Shown in pieces: positions 17,099-25,904 of a DNA stretch of 64,000 nt (positions within the stretch are counted from its first letter, which is position 1; the number at the start of each line of letters is the position of its first letter). The translations under genes were made by a program, and so were the position numbers. The DNA comes from Anoxynatronum sibiricum (GTDB lineage Bacteria > Bacillota > Clostridia > Peptostreptococcales > Tindalliaceae), in assembly GCF_039414295.1 (NCBI RefSeq), contig NZ_JBCITM010000003.1, forward strand, positions 62,001-126,000, written 5' to 3'. The notes under the pieces were generated by a model, which was not told the DNA's origin, ran no database searches, and saw only the letters and a program-made list of their open reading frames with translations.

Positions 17099-18167
17099 TT
17101 ACACCTCCTTTAGCAGTACTAACCGCCAGATCTGAATTCAAATAGGCAATACCTGCCATAATGGCCAGGCCAATGATCAACACAAGTTTCCCATTGGGAG
17201 TGGCTCCTGCAGGGCTGGAGGCCAGTGACATGTTATGGGCAAAAGCGGCACCCACCAGCAATCCCATCACTGTGATGGCGGAATCAGTGTTGCCCTCTGC
17301 AGCAAGAATCAACTGACGTAACGGGCAGCCACCCAGCAGTACGGCAGAAAATCCAACACCCAGCATTCCAAGAAAGTTCCAGAGGGTTTCGGTGTGTGCC
17401 ACCGGTTGACCTGCAAGGCCCAGATTAAAGTTGCCTGTCACCAGGTTGCCCACAAAAGCAACTATAAAAATACCGGCAAATCCAAGAAACAAAAGATTAT
17501 CTCTAAAGAGAATAATGTCACGGATGCCACCCATGGTGCATAGCCGGGTGCGTTGTGCCAGAGCTCCCACAATCAAACCGGAAGCCAGGGCAATGAAAAG
17601 AGGTGCTCTCATGGAGCCGGGACCGTTCTCACTGAAAAAAAGAACGCCGGGAAAAGCGATTAAAACAACAAGCAGCAACACATTCACCAAGGGAAATGCA
17701 TAGCCTTCAGACTTGGCCAGGGTATAATTCCGTTTCAAATTATAACCTCTGTTCAGAAAAAAGATGCCGATGGCAATACCCACTACAAAGCCACCTGTTG
17801 CGGGAAGTGCATTTAAATCGCCGCCGGCAAGACGTAAGACCATTCGCAGGGGGCATCCCAGAAAAACAAGGGCGCTGATCATCATCAGGGCACCAAGAAA
17901 AAAGCGGATAAATGGAGCGGAACCTCCCTTTGACGCAAATTCACCCCGTGATTTTGCCATAATGAACGCACCAATCACCAGCCCCATGACTTCGGGCCGG
18001 GCATACTGAACCACATCTGCCCGATGCATGCCCACACCGCCGGCAATGTCTCTAATGAAGCAGGCTATGCAATAGCCCATGTTCGCCGGGTTTCCAAAAA
18101 CCACCAGCAACACTGATAATAGACCAACCACACCTCCTGCTGCCAACAAACCTCTCTTACTGTCCAA
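17088..18167 (-). CDS. yedE: YedE-type selenium/sulfur transport membrane protein
   Basis: A 359-residue polytopic membrane protein with about ten helices in two related halves, each with a GCPLR element (GCPLRMVLRLAGGD and GCPLRQLILAAEGN). An N-terminal Cys pair (Cys33, Cys36 in GYCIACF) and RTRLCTMGGIRD complete the sulfur-transport (YeeE/YedE) pattern. The close link with TusA-like and DUF3343 genes is the one seen for YedE/FdhT in selenium metabolism; thiosulfate or another sulfur species is the alternative substrate. The start is a TTG, 7 bases after AAGGAGG. Confidence 0.88.
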   Translation of the reverse strand: MDSKRGLLAAGGVVGLLSVLLVVFGNPANMGYCIACFIRDIAGGVGMHRADVVQYARPEVMGLVIGAFIMAKSRGEFASKGGSAPFIRFFLGALMMISALVFLGCPLRMVLRLAGGDLNALPATGGFVVGIAIGIFFLNRGYNLKRNYTLAKSEGYAFPLVNVLLLVVLIAFPGVLFFSENGPGSMRAPLFIALASGLIVGALAQRTRLCTMGGIRDIILFRDNLLFLGFAGIFIVAFVGNLVTGNFNLGLAGQPVAHTETLWNFLGMLGVGFSAVLLGGCPLRQLILAAEGNTDSAITVMGLLVGAAFAHNMSLASSPAGATPNGKLVLIIGLAIMAGIAYLNSDLAVSTAKGGVNVE

Positions 18168-18277
18168 AATGATTCCTCCTTTTAAAATGAACTTGATAAT
18201 ATTATAACCAGGGTCATCTTCATCATACCAAGTTCTCTAAGGGAAGTTAAATCGAGGTTTTCGATGGAAATGCGTTA

Positions 18278-18424
18278 ATGGATTTAAAATATCTATCAAA
18301 GGAAGAACGCTTATTTGATATGATTGAGGTAAAGTTGAAAAACAGCTTGAACCAAAAGATTCAAGTACGAATCGAACAGAGGCAGATACGACATATCAAA
18401 AGCACGAGAGGAGCTATTTTATGA
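18278..18424 (+). CDS. Possible 48-residue ORF overlapping the desulfurase start
   Basis: ATG at 18278 opens 48 codons ending in a TGA that overlaps the next gene's ATG (ATGA at 18421-18424). The product would be charged and helical (KYLSKEERLFDMIEVKLKN then RIEQRQIRHIK) and has no family I recognise. No clear ribosome site precedes it, and the next gene has its own GAGAGGAG, so it may be a chance ORF in the leader. Confidence 0.3.
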   Translation: MDLKYLSKEERLFDMIEVKLKNSLNQKIQVRIEQRQIRHIKSTRGAIL

Positions 18425-19569
18425 ATATATATATGGATAATGGGGCGACTACCTTTCCAAAGCCCCCTGAGGTTGCAGAATCCATGTTCCATTACATCAC
18501 GCAGGTTGGTGGGAACGTGAATCGGGGTAGTTATGCCAGTGCCTTTGATGCCGGAGACGTGGTGTATGAAACACGCGAAATGGCGGCAGCGCTGTTTAAC
18601 AGCCTTGAACCCGAGCAAATCATTTTCACCCGTCATGTCACAGAAAGCCTGAATCTGGTTTTGAAAGGGTTCCTCAAACCAGGTGACCATGTGCTGGTGA
18701 CCTCCATGGAACACAATGCAGTGATGCGGCCCCTCAATGCCCTGTTGGAAAAAGGTGTCACATTTTCTTGTGTTCCCTGTACCACAGAAGGCATTTTACA
18801 GGGTGATGCCCTTGAAACAATGCGTAAACCCCACACAAAAGCCGTGGTGATGACCCATGCCTCCAACGTTAGTGGCGGTGTACTGGACATTCAGAAGGCA
18901 GCTGATTTTTGCCGCACATATCGTCTTGATTTGATCATTGATGCAGCTCAGACAGCGGGCGTCCTGCCCATTGATGTGATAAATTTGGAGCCGGCAGCTG
19001 TTTGTTTCACCGGCCATAAAGGTCTTTATGGTCCTCAGGGTGTTGGAGGTGTCTGGCTGAGCAAAGATTTTAGCCAGAAACTACAACCATTACTGGAGGG
19101 TGGTACCGGCAGCTTTTCTGAAGAAGAAGTGCAGCCTCAGCATTTACCGGATAAGTTTGAACCCGGCACGTTAAATCTGCCGGGAATTTACGGACTTCAT
19201 GCGTCGCTGATTTGGCTCAAAAAAACAGGAATAGACGCCATCCACCATCATGAAATGACACTAACGCAGCAATTTCTGGAAGGGCTTAGCACGATTCCTC
19301 AGGTGAAGGTGGTTGGACCTCTCGATCTGGTTAAGCGAACGGCTGTGGTTTCCATCACCACGCAGCATATGGATCTGGGAGAACTGGCCCACCGACTGGG
19401 GAAGGATTATGGGATTGCCACCCGATCAGGCTTGCACTGCGCTCCACGGGCGCATCAAACTTTGGGGACTTTTCCTACAGGAACAGTGCGGTTCAGTTTT
19501 GGATATTTCAATACATCACAGCAGGTACATACAGCCTTAAAATCCCTGAATGAGTTGTTAAATAAATAA
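18421..19569 (+). CDS. Cysteine desulfurase family protein (class V aminotransferase)
   Basis: PLP enzyme of 382 residues. The Schiff-base Lys200 lies in CFTGHKGLYGPQGVGG, the PLP-binding His/Asp in SMEHNA and IDAAQTAG, and a candidate persulfide Cys340 in RSGLHCAP. The overall pattern (N-terminal YMDNGATTFPKP; short C-terminus) matches the group related to E. faecalis EF2568, which often occurs with yedF/selD-type selenium genes, rather than NifS or IscS of Fe-S assembly. It is divergent from the yedE unit. It probably supplies sulfur or selenium to the TusA-like carrier. Confidence 0.88.
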   Translation: MNIYMDNGATTFPKPPEVAESMFHYITQVGGNVNRGSYASAFDAGDVVYETREMAAALFNSLEPEQIIFTRHVTESLNLVLKGFLKPGDHVLVTSMEHNAVMRPLNALLEKGVTFSCVPCTTEGILQGDALETMRKPHTKAVVMTHASNVSGGVLDIQKAADFCRTYRLDLIIDAAQTAGVLPIDVINLEPAAVCFTGHKGLYGPQGVGGVWLSKDFSQKLQPLLEGGTGSFSEEEVQPQHLPDKFEPGTLNLPGIYGLHASLIWLKKTGIDAIHHHEMTLTQQFLEGLSTIPQVKVVGPLDLVKRTAVVSITTQHMDLGELAHRLGKDYGIATRSGLHCAPRAHQTLGTFPTGTVRFSFGYFNTSQQVHTALKSLNELLNK

Positions 19570-19584
19570 TTAAGTTCTTTGGGC

Positions 19585-19613
19585 TTGACAAAGGAAAACG
19601 AATTCATTAGACT
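19585..19613 (+). promoter_or_regulatory. Promoter of the TRAP/hexonate operon
   Basis: TTGACA at 19585-19590 and TAGACT at 19608-19613 with a 17-base spacer, right after the desulfurase gene. A large palindrome begins at the next base. Confidence 0.8.
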
Positions 19614-19651
19614 GTAATATATCACTGATATATTACAAGAATATCAGTGAT
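19614..19651. promoter_or_regulatory. Operator palindrome for the TRAP operon (likely GntR site)
   Basis: GTAATATATCA-C-TGATATATTAC is a perfect 23-base palindrome at 19614-19636, directly after the -10 box. A second inverted repeat, ATCACTGATAT and ATATCAGTGAT (19621-19631 and 19641-19651), is nested with it and could also form a hairpin in RNA. The placement on the transcription start suits a repressor; the GntR-family gene at 22627 in the same operon is the obvious candidate. Confidence 0.7.
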
Positions 19652-19680
19652 GACATTATCAAAAAAGAGGAGAGTGACGT

Positions 19681-20739
19681 ATGAAAAAACGTATGACTGC
19701 CATTCTGTTGTTGTTTCTGGCACTGGCAATGGTAACAGCCTGCTCGAGTCCGGCCCCGGCGTCTCCGGCTGCCCCAGCCGAAAGTGAAAGTGCAGGTGGT
19801 GCTGATACCCCTGCTGCTGCAGCACCTGTTGTGATTCAAATTGGATATGAGAACCATCCTGGTGAGCCGGTGGACCTGGCTGTGAATGAATGGGCCCGGT
19901 TGCTGGAAGAACGCAGTGGTGGTAATATGAAGATGGAAGTTTTCCCTTCAAGTCAGCTGGGTTCCAAGAATGACATCATTGACCAGATGCTGGCAGGTTC
20001 TTCAGTCATTACCCTGGCTGATGGTGCTTTCTACGCAGATCGTGGTGTACCAGACTTTGGAATTGTCTTCGGACCATTCATTTTCCCCTCATGGGATGAT
20101 GCCTGGCGTCTCATCGAAAGCGACTGGTATGCGGAGCAATCAGCACTGCTGGAAGACCAGGGACTGAAAATTCTCTCATCCAACTGGAAATACGGCGACA
20201 GACACACCCTCACCAAAAGTCCGGTGCGTACGGTTTCAGATCTTCAGGGCATGAAGATTCGTGTTCCCAATAACACCATCCAAATCAAAGGCTTTGAAGT
20301 GCTGGGCGCAGCGCCCACACCCATGGCCCTGGGCGAAGTATATACTTCTCTTCAGCAGGGAACCATTGACGGCCTTGAAAATCCGCTGCCGGTGCTTTAT
20401 AACGGCAAGTTCCATGAAGTTGCCAAATACCTGAGTCTGACTGGGCATGTGCGTAACTTTACCACCTGGATTACCGGCACGCAGTTCTTTAACACGTTGA
20501 CAGCTGAGCAACAGCAATGGTTGATGGAGACTGGCAATGAAGCCGGATTCTTCAATAATGAGCTGGCTGACGAAGCAACGGAAGAAACCCTGCAACTGTT
20601 CATTGACGAAGGTGTTGAAGTGATTGAAGTGGATATTGACGAGTTTGCGGCCGCTGCCGAAGTCTTTTACTCACTGCCTGAGTTTACTTCCATCTGGTCA
20701 GAAGGTCTTTATGAAACAGTGAAAGAAGCCATGCAGTAG
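19681..20739 (+). CDS. TRAP transporter substrate-binding protein (DctP family), lipoprotein
   Basis: Captures a carboxylate sugar outside the membrane and hands it to the DctQ/DctM permease. The 352 residues begin with a lipoprotein signal ending in the lipobox VTAC (Cys21), then a low-complexity Pro/Ala/Ser linker to about 55. The binding domain follows, with MKIRVPNNTIQIKGFEVLGA supplying the family's conserved Arg for the substrate carboxylate and YTSLQQGTIDGLENP. Gene content downstream (dehydrogenase, UxaB, UxaA) suggests an aldonate or uronate as substrate. It lies immediately after the operator palindrome. Confidence 0.9.
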   Translation: MKKRMTAILLLFLALAMVTACSSPAPASPAAPAESESAGGADTPAAAAPVVIQIGYENHPGEPVDLAVNEWARLLEERSGGNMKMEVFPSSQLGSKNDIIDQMLAGSSVITLADGAFYADRGVPDFGIVFGPFIFPSWDDAWRLIESDWYAEQSALLEDQGLKILSSNWKYGDRHTLTKSPVRTVSDLQGMKIRVPNNTIQIKGFEVLGAAPTPMALGEVYTSLQQGTIDGLENPLPVLYNGKFHEVAKYLSLTGHVRNFTTWITGTQFFNTLTAEQQQWLMETGNEAGFFNNELADEATEETLQLFIDEGVEVIEVDIDEFAAAAEVFYSLPEFTSIWSEGLYETVKEAMQ

Positions 20740-20768
20740 ACTGTGATTCATAATCTGTAATCAATCAG

Positions 20769-20803
20769 CCGGGAAGGCGGGGGAAACCCGCTTTCCCGGT
20801 TTA
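20769..20803 (+). terminator. Intercistronic hairpin between dctP and dctQ
   Basis: CCGGGAAGGCGGG and CCCGCTTTCCCGG form a very stable stem around GGAAA, followed by only TTT. It probably acts as a partial terminator or 3'-end stabiliser that gives more binding protein than permease, as is common in binding-protein operons. Confidence 0.65.
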
Positions 20804-20820
20804 AATGGAAGGACAGGATG

Positions 20821-21324
20821 ATGGTGAAAAACAAGCCACTGAATTATCTGCTGAATCTGGATCTGGTTTTAACCGGAGCTGCCTTTCTGGTATTGGTAAC
20901 CATTACCTTTGCCGGTGTCATTATGCGCTACTTTGTGAACCGTCCGCTGGTCTGGCTGGAAGAAGTACAGCTGATGTGTTTTGTATGGATCGTTTTTTTT
21001 GGTGCCGGTGCCGCCTTTAGAACCGGCAGTCATGTCGCGATTGACATGCTGGTGGATCGCTTCCCCCAACAACTTCGAAAAATTGTGGAGATATTGATTT
21101 ACATAGCGGTTGTTCTTGTACTCGGCTATTTTATGATTCAGGGCTGGAGTCTGGTGCAGCAGATGGGGCAGACCAACCGTCTCACCAATATCTTCAAGAT
21201 TCCTTACACCCTGATTTATGCTGCTTTTCCCATCGGGTGCGTGCTTATGATCATCAATTACTCCATTGCCACATATACACAGGTATTTAAACCGATGATT
21301 GTTGGAAAGGAGGGTGACGCGTAA
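20821..21324 (+). CDS. TRAP transporter small permease (DctQ)
   Basis: A 167-residue membrane protein with four predicted helices. The pattern ITFAGVIMRYFVNRPLVWLEEVQLMCFVW is split over helices one and two, with the RYxxNxPLxWxEE element that marks DctQ subunits. It pairs with DctM in the sodium-coupled permease. Start taken as the second of two adjacent ATG codons, 7 bases after GGAAGGA. The stop overlaps the dctM start (TAATG). Confidence 0.92.
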   Translation: MVKNKPLNYLLNLDLVLTGAAFLVLVTITFAGVIMRYFVNRPLVWLEEVQLMCFVWIVFFGAGAAFRTGSHVAIDMLVDRFPQQLRKIVEILIYIAVVLVLGYFMIQGWSLVQQMGQTNRLTNIFKIPYTLIYAAFPIGCVLMIINYSIATYTQVFKPMIVGKEGDA

Positions 21325-22613
21325 TGGAAATCAGCGTAGTGGGCCTCTCGGCTCTCGTGTTGCTGCTCTTATTGTTTTTAAAAGTTCCGGTGTTTGTTTC
21401 AGTACTGGCAGGCTCGTTGATCTATTTCATCAATACTCCCAGTGTACCGCCCCAAATCATTGCCCAGCGCGTCATTGCCGGCATTGAGAGTATTCCCCTG
21501 CTGGCTATTCCTTTCTTTGTTGCAGCAGGCGTTTTCATGAACTATTCCGGTGTTTCCAAACGGGTCATGCAGTTTGCCGAAGCTATTACCGGTCATATGA
21601 GCGGCGGCCTGGCCCAGGTGAACGTCCTCCTATCAGCTCTGATGGGTGGTCTTTCCGGTTCCAACCTGGCAGATGCGGCCATGCAATCCAAAATGCTGGT
21701 GCCGGAAATGGTCAGAAAAGGTTACTCCAACGAATTTTCGTCGGTGGTCACCGCTACCTCCGCTATGGTCACCCCTTTGATTCCTCCAGGCATCGCCATG
21801 ATTCTCTATGGCTCCATTGCCAATGTATCCATCGGGCGGCTCTTCATTGCCGGTATTGGCCCGGGTGTTCTCCTGACCATTTCGCTGATGATGCTGGTTT
21901 CTTTTTTGTCAAAACGACGGGGATACAAACCGGTGCGGGAGAAAATGATTGCCGGCAATGAACTGACCAAAGCCATTGGTGTGGCAGTACTGCCTCTGAT
22001 GCTTCCGGTCATCATTATTGGGGGAATACGCCTGGGTATTTTTACTCCCACCGAAGCTGGTTCTGTGGCCATTGTCTATTCCTTGATGCTGGGTGTGGTT
22101 TATCGGGAAATGAACCTGCGGGATTTTCTGAAGGGGTTGAAAGAAACCATTACCAGCACCGCGTCTATCATGATCATCGTAGGTGCTGCTTCAGCTTTTG
22201 CTTGGATTCTCACCCGGGAACGGGTGCCTCAAACCATCACCGAATTTATCGTCAGCAATGTGGATAACAAATACCTGTTTCTCATGATGGTGAATGTATT
22301 TTTGATTGCAGTGGGTATGTTTATAGAGGGAAATGCGGCCATGATTGTACTGGTGCCCTTACTGGCACCGGTGGCAGCGGCTTATGGCATTCATGAAATT
22401 CACTTTGCCATGGTTTTCATCTTCAATATGGCAATTGGAGCTCTCAGCCCTCCCATGGGAACCCTCATGTTCGTCACCTGTGGCATCACCCGGTGCCGGA
22501 TCAGTGATTTCATACGGGAGGCGGTACCTTTTTACATCCTCCTGTTCACTTGCTTAATGCTGCTGACATTCTTCCCCATCTTCTCATTGGGGCTTGTGAA
22601 TCTAATTTACTAG
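21324..22613 (+). CDS. TRAP transporter large permease (DctM)
   Basis: A 429-residue protein with about 12 helices, the Na+/substrate-translocating subunit. Family elements are visible: VPVFVSVLAGS at the N-terminus, ALMGGLSGSNLADAAMQSKMLVPEM, TATSAMVTPLIPPGIAMILYG and FTPTEAGSVAIVYSL. The first base overlaps the DctQ stop and AAAGGAGGG precedes it. Specificity cannot be told from the permease alone. Confidence 0.94.
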   Translation: MEISVVGLSALVLLLLLFLKVPVFVSVLAGSLIYFINTPSVPPQIIAQRVIAGIESIPLLAIPFFVAAGVFMNYSGVSKRVMQFAEAITGHMSGGLAQVNVLLSALMGGLSGSNLADAAMQSKMLVPEMVRKGYSNEFSSVVTATSAMVTPLIPPGIAMILYGSIANVSIGRLFIAGIGPGVLLTISLMMLVSFLSKRRGYKPVREKMIAGNELTKAIGVAVLPLMLPVIIIGGIRLGIFTPTEAGSVAIVYSLMLGVVYREMNLRDFLKGLKETITSTASIMIIVGAASAFAWILTRERVPQTITEFIVSNVDNKYLFLMMVNVFLIAVGMFIEGNAAMIVLVPLLAPVAAAYGIHEIHFAMVFIFNMAIGALSPPMGTLMFVTCGITRCRISDFIREAVPFYILLFTCLMLLTFFPIFSLGLVNLIY

Positions 22614-22626
22614 AAAAGGTGATCCC

Positions 22627-23295
22627 ATGAAACCAGCTGAAGCCGTAAGAACTACCCCCAAGCTGCCCTTAAAGGAACAGGCGTACCACCACCTGAAAGA
22701 TCAGATCATCAAGTGTCAGGTAATGCCTGGGAGCCTTCTTTCGGAGAATGACATTGCCCTGGAGATGGGCATCAGTCGAACTCCTGTACGCGAAGCCATT
22801 CTGCGCCTCAGTGAAGAGGGCTTTATCACCATCTATCCCCGCAAGGGGATGATTGTTTCGCCGGTGTCCTTTAAAGACATTCAGGAAGTTTTTCAGATTC
22901 GCATGATGATTGAACCCCAGGCCGCCGTGCAGGGAAATGCCAACATGACGCTGAAAGAACTGCAGCAGTGGGCGAGTGCTTTTGAGGCCTTTCAACTTTG
23001 TCCCGAGCGGGCCTGTTTTGAGCGGTATTTTGAGCTGGATCTGGGTTTTCATCAATATATGATCAGCAGCCTTCAGAATGAACAACTGAGCCAGTTCATG
23101 GACCATGTGTATGACCGGGATTATCGGATTCGGGCGCTGTCAACGGTGGTGGAAGAAGACATCGAAAAACGCTCGCGACCAGAGCACATGGACATATTGG
23201 AAGCCCTCATCAGCCGGGAACCTCAGCGAATTACCAGCGCCATTACTGAACATCTTGAAAATGCCATTGGTGCAGCCAAGGCAAAAATTCGATAA
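22627..23295 (+). CDS. GntR-family transcriptional regulator (FCD type)
   Basis: A 222-residue repressor-type regulator. The winged helix is at about 15-80 (EQAYHHLKDQII, LSENDIALEMGISRTPVREAILRLSEEGFI), followed by an all-helical FCD ligand-binding domain with RMMIEPQAA and EHMDILEALISREPQ. Such proteins often sense organic acids such as uronates or gluconate. Encoded 13 bases after dctM and before the catabolic genes, it most likely controls this operon through the palindrome at 19614. Its metal-binding FCD residues were not individually checked. Confidence 0.88.
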   Translation: MKPAEAVRTTPKLPLKEQAYHHLKDQIIKCQVMPGSLLSENDIALEMGISRTPVREAILRLSEEGFITIYPRKGMIVSPVSFKDIQEVFQIRMMIEPQAAVQGNANMTLKELQQWASAFEAFQLCPERACFERYFELDLGFHQYMISSLQNEQLSQFMDHVYDRDYRIRALSTVVEEDIEKRSRPEHMDILEALISREPQRITSAITEHLENAIGAAKAKIR

Positions 23296-23337
23296 TAGTA
23301 ACTTTTATAAGAAACCATACAAGCAGAGGAGAATCCC

Positions 23338-24363
23338 ATGGAAGCAACAATGAAAGTGGTGCATATTGATGCACCCGGCAGTATTCAAATTGTGGAAAAA
23401 ACAGTGCCCATTCCCCAAAAAGGCGAGGCACTGCTAAAAGTAAACTATTGTGGTATTTGCGGCTCTGATATCGCCACTTTCACCGGCAACCAGCCTTTTG
23501 CCACCTATCCCCGTATTCCCGGTCATGAGTTTTCAGCTGAGATTGCAGCCATTGAGCCCAATGAAGCAGCCCTTGAAGTGGGGATGCAGGTCACTGCTAA
23601 CCCGTATTTCAACTGTGGATCCTGCTATTCCTGCCGCCGTGGTCTGGTGAACTGCTGTCAACAGAACGAAACCATGGGTGTGCAACGGGACGGCACTTTT
23701 TCAGAGTATATTGTGATGCCCATTGAACGCATTTATCCTGGCGATGGATTGGATGCCAAAAATCTAGCTCTTATTGAGCCCTTCACCATCGGGTACCATG
23801 CCGCCAACCGGGCAGATATTCAGGCAGGTGAAAAAGTGTTGGTGCTGGGAGCCGGCGCCATTGGGATCTTCGCCATGATTTCTGCCAGACTGAGAGGTGC
23901 CAAGCTGTATGTGGCAGATTTTAATCAGACACGTCTTGACCACGCCCTGCAATTGGGAGCCACTGACGTGGTAAATTTGGGAGAACGGGACCTGATGGAT
24001 GCAGTCAGGGAATGGACCAACGGCGATGGTATGGACACAGTGATGGAAGCGGCTGGAATTCCTGAAAGCTTTCTCAATGCCATTGAGGCAGCAGCCTTTG
24101 GCGGCAAGCTTTCTCTCATTGGTAACGGTTCCCGTGAAACCACCTTCAACCACTCTGTATTGTTGAAAAAAGAACTGAATGTATTTGGTTCCCGCAACAG
24201 CCTTCATGATTTCAAGCCGCTGATTGAGCTGGTGAAGTCTGGGGCTGTGGCGATTGAAAGCATGGTCACCCATGTCTATCCTTTTCAGGATTCCATTCAG
24301 GCTTTTGAAGCACTGGTGCAATCCCCCGCAGATAAACTGAAAGTATTGATTCGTTTTGATTAG
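23338..24363 (+). CDS. Zinc-dependent alcohol dehydrogenase, L-galactonate 5-dehydrogenase-like
   Basis: Medium-chain dehydrogenase of 341 residues. Catalytic zinc ligands: Cys38 in YCGICGSD, His63-Glu64 in GHE. Structural zinc: Cys93, Cys96, Cys99 and Cys106/107 in NCGSCYSC...VNCC. NAD loop VLGAGAIGIFA near 166. Relatives include LgoD, RspB and sorbitol/threonine dehydrogenases. Next to UxaB and UxaA the best fit is oxidation of L-galactonate to D-tagaturonate, the LgoD step in E. coli, but the substrate is inferred from context only. A terminator follows, so uxaB may rely on read-through or its own promoter. Confidence 0.75.
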   Translation: MEATMKVVHIDAPGSIQIVEKTVPIPQKGEALLKVNYCGICGSDIATFTGNQPFATYPRIPGHEFSAEIAAIEPNEAALEVGMQVTANPYFNCGSCYSCRRGLVNCCQQNETMGVQRDGTFSEYIVMPIERIYPGDGLDAKNLALIEPFTIGYHAANRADIQAGEKVLVLGAGAIGIFAMISARLRGAKLYVADFNQTRLDHALQLGATDVVNLGERDLMDAVREWTNGDGMDTVMEAAGIPESFLNAIEAAAFGGKLSLIGNGSRETTFNHSVLLKKELNVFGSRNSLHDFKPLIELVKSGAVAIESMVTHVYPFQDSIQAFEALVQSPADKLKVLIRFD

Positions 24364-24411
24364 AAAAAATGCTTAGGTGGAGCGCTTTAAGGGGCTCTCC
24401 TGAGCATTTTT
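24364..24411 (+). terminator. Terminator between the dehydrogenase and uxaB
   Basis: AAAAATGCTTAGG and CCTGAGCATTTTT pair, with an inner GGAGC/GGCTC extension; T run at the end. Strong and possibly bidirectional. Confidence 0.85.
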
Positions 24412-24452
24412 GATGTAAGAGATCATTAGCCAGAAGAACAGGAGGAACTTCC

Positions 24453-25904
24453 ATGAGATTGAATCATGAACACCTTTCCAACCCCACCCGACATCCCATT
24501 CAAGTCATTCAATTTGGAGAAGGCAACTTTCTAAGGGCTTTTGCCGACTGGATGATTCATCGAATGAATCACGAACTGAACTGCCGGATGGGTGTTGCTG
24601 TGGTACAGCCTCGCAACAGCCAAAAAGTAAAAGAACTGATGGCACAAGACGGCCTTTACACTCTTATTACCCAAGGAATCCACCAGGGGGAGCTGAAGCA
24701 GGAGATCACTGTCATCGACTGCCTGCAGGAGGGTGTCAACACTTATGAGAATTATGATGCCTATTTAAAGCTGGCAGAAGCTCCTGATTTGAAGCTGATG
24801 ATTTCCAACACCACTGAGGCTGGGATTGTCTACAGCGAAACTGATGAGCTGTCAGATCGCCCCCAAAGCTCTTTTCCAGGCAAACTCACCGCTTTGCTGT
24901 ATCATCGCTTCAAGACTTTTAAGGGGGATCCGTCAAAAGGACTATTGCATCTTCCCTGCGAACTCATTGAAGAAAATGGGAGCAAACTGAAAGAAATTGT
25001 GTTGAAACTGGCAAAGCGCTGGCAGCTGGAACCTGCTTTTATACAATGGGTGGAGAAATACAACATTTTCTACAATACACTGGTGGATCGTATCGTTCCT
25101 GGTTATCCTGTCGACGAGGCAGCCACCCTTGAAAAAGAAATGGGATATACCGACCCCTTCATGGTGACGTCAGAATGGTATCATCTATGGGTGATTGAAG
25201 GGCCTGATGTGATTAAGGATATTTTTCCGGCGGATCAACTGGGGATGAACGTGCTTTTTGTAGACGATCTTGCCCTTTATCGTGAGCGTAAAGTGCGCAT
25301 TCTCAACGGAGCGCATACGGCCATGGTTCCTGTGGGATACCTCTATGGGCTTGAAACCGTTGGGGAAACTGTGGAGAATGACATTACCGGAGCTTTTGTG
25401 GCCGCAGTGATGTATGAAGAAATTGCGGCCATGGTGCCCATGCCGGCGGCAGAAGTGAAAGCGTATGCCGACAGTATCCTGGATCGTTTCCGAAATCCTT
25501 TTATCCGTCACCAGTTGCTGAGTATCTCTCTGAATTCCATGAGTAAGTTCAACACACGTCTCATGCCCACCTTGAATGACTATGCCGCCAAAGGTGAAAA
25601 CCTGCCTGCCAGAATCCTCTTTTCATTTGCCTCCCTGCTTTATTTCTATCGAGGTAAGCGGGGCGACGAAATCATTCCACTGTCAGATGATCTCCATGTG
25701 CTGGAAGCCTTTTCTAAACAGTGGCAAGCCTGGGAAAATCACGAAATCTCTCTGGAACAGTTGGTGACCGAGGTGCTGGCCATGGAATCAATCTGGGGCC
25801 GAGACCTGAATCAGGTAAAGGGACTTGCCCAGGGTCTGGTAAGTCACTTGAAAACCATTACGACCAAACCCTATGCGGAAGCCCTTCAGGAGGTGCTGAA
25901 ATGA
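24453..25904 (+). CDS. uxaB: Tagaturonate reductase
   Basis: NADH-dependent polyol/mannitol-type dehydrogenase reducing D-tagaturonate to D-altronate. The 483 residues match UxaB length. The nucleotide-binding start VIQFGEGNFLRAFADWM is at about 19-35, and the catalytic part has KVRILNGAHTAMVPVGYLYG with the conserved Lys-x-x-x-Asn-x-x-His pattern of the family. Start after CAGGAGG. It overlaps uxaA by 4 bases (ATGA). Fructuronate reductase (UxuB) is the nearest alternative, but the partner is UxaA, not UxuA. Confidence 0.9.
   Translation: MRLNHEHLSNPTRHPIQVIQFGEGNFLRAFADWMIHRMNHELNCRMGVAVVQPRNSQKVKELMAQDGLYTLITQGIHQGELKQEITVIDCLQEGVNTYENYDAYLKLAEAPDLKLMISNTTEAGIVYSETDELSDRPQSSFPGKLTALLYHRFKTFKGDPSKGLLHLPCELIEENGSKLKEIVLKLAKRWQLEPAFIQWVEKYNIFYNTLVDRIVPGYPVDEAATLEKEMGYTDPFMVTSEWYHLWVIEGPDVIKDIFPADQLGMNVLFVDDLALYRERKVRILNGAHTAMVPVGYLYGLETVGETVENDITGAFVAAVMYEEIAAMVPMPAAEVKAYADSILDRFRNPFIRHQLLSISLNSMSKFNTRLMPTLNDYAAKGENLPARILFSFASLLYFYRGKRGDEIIPLSDDLHVLEAFSKQWQAWENHEISLEQLVTEVLAMESIWGRDLNQVKGLAQGLVSHLKTITTKPYAEALQEVLK

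Noticed and set aside
18278..18424. 48-residue ORF as a confident gene
   Set aside because: The stop/start overlap is attractive, but there is no ribosome site and no family; listed only as a low-confidence feature.
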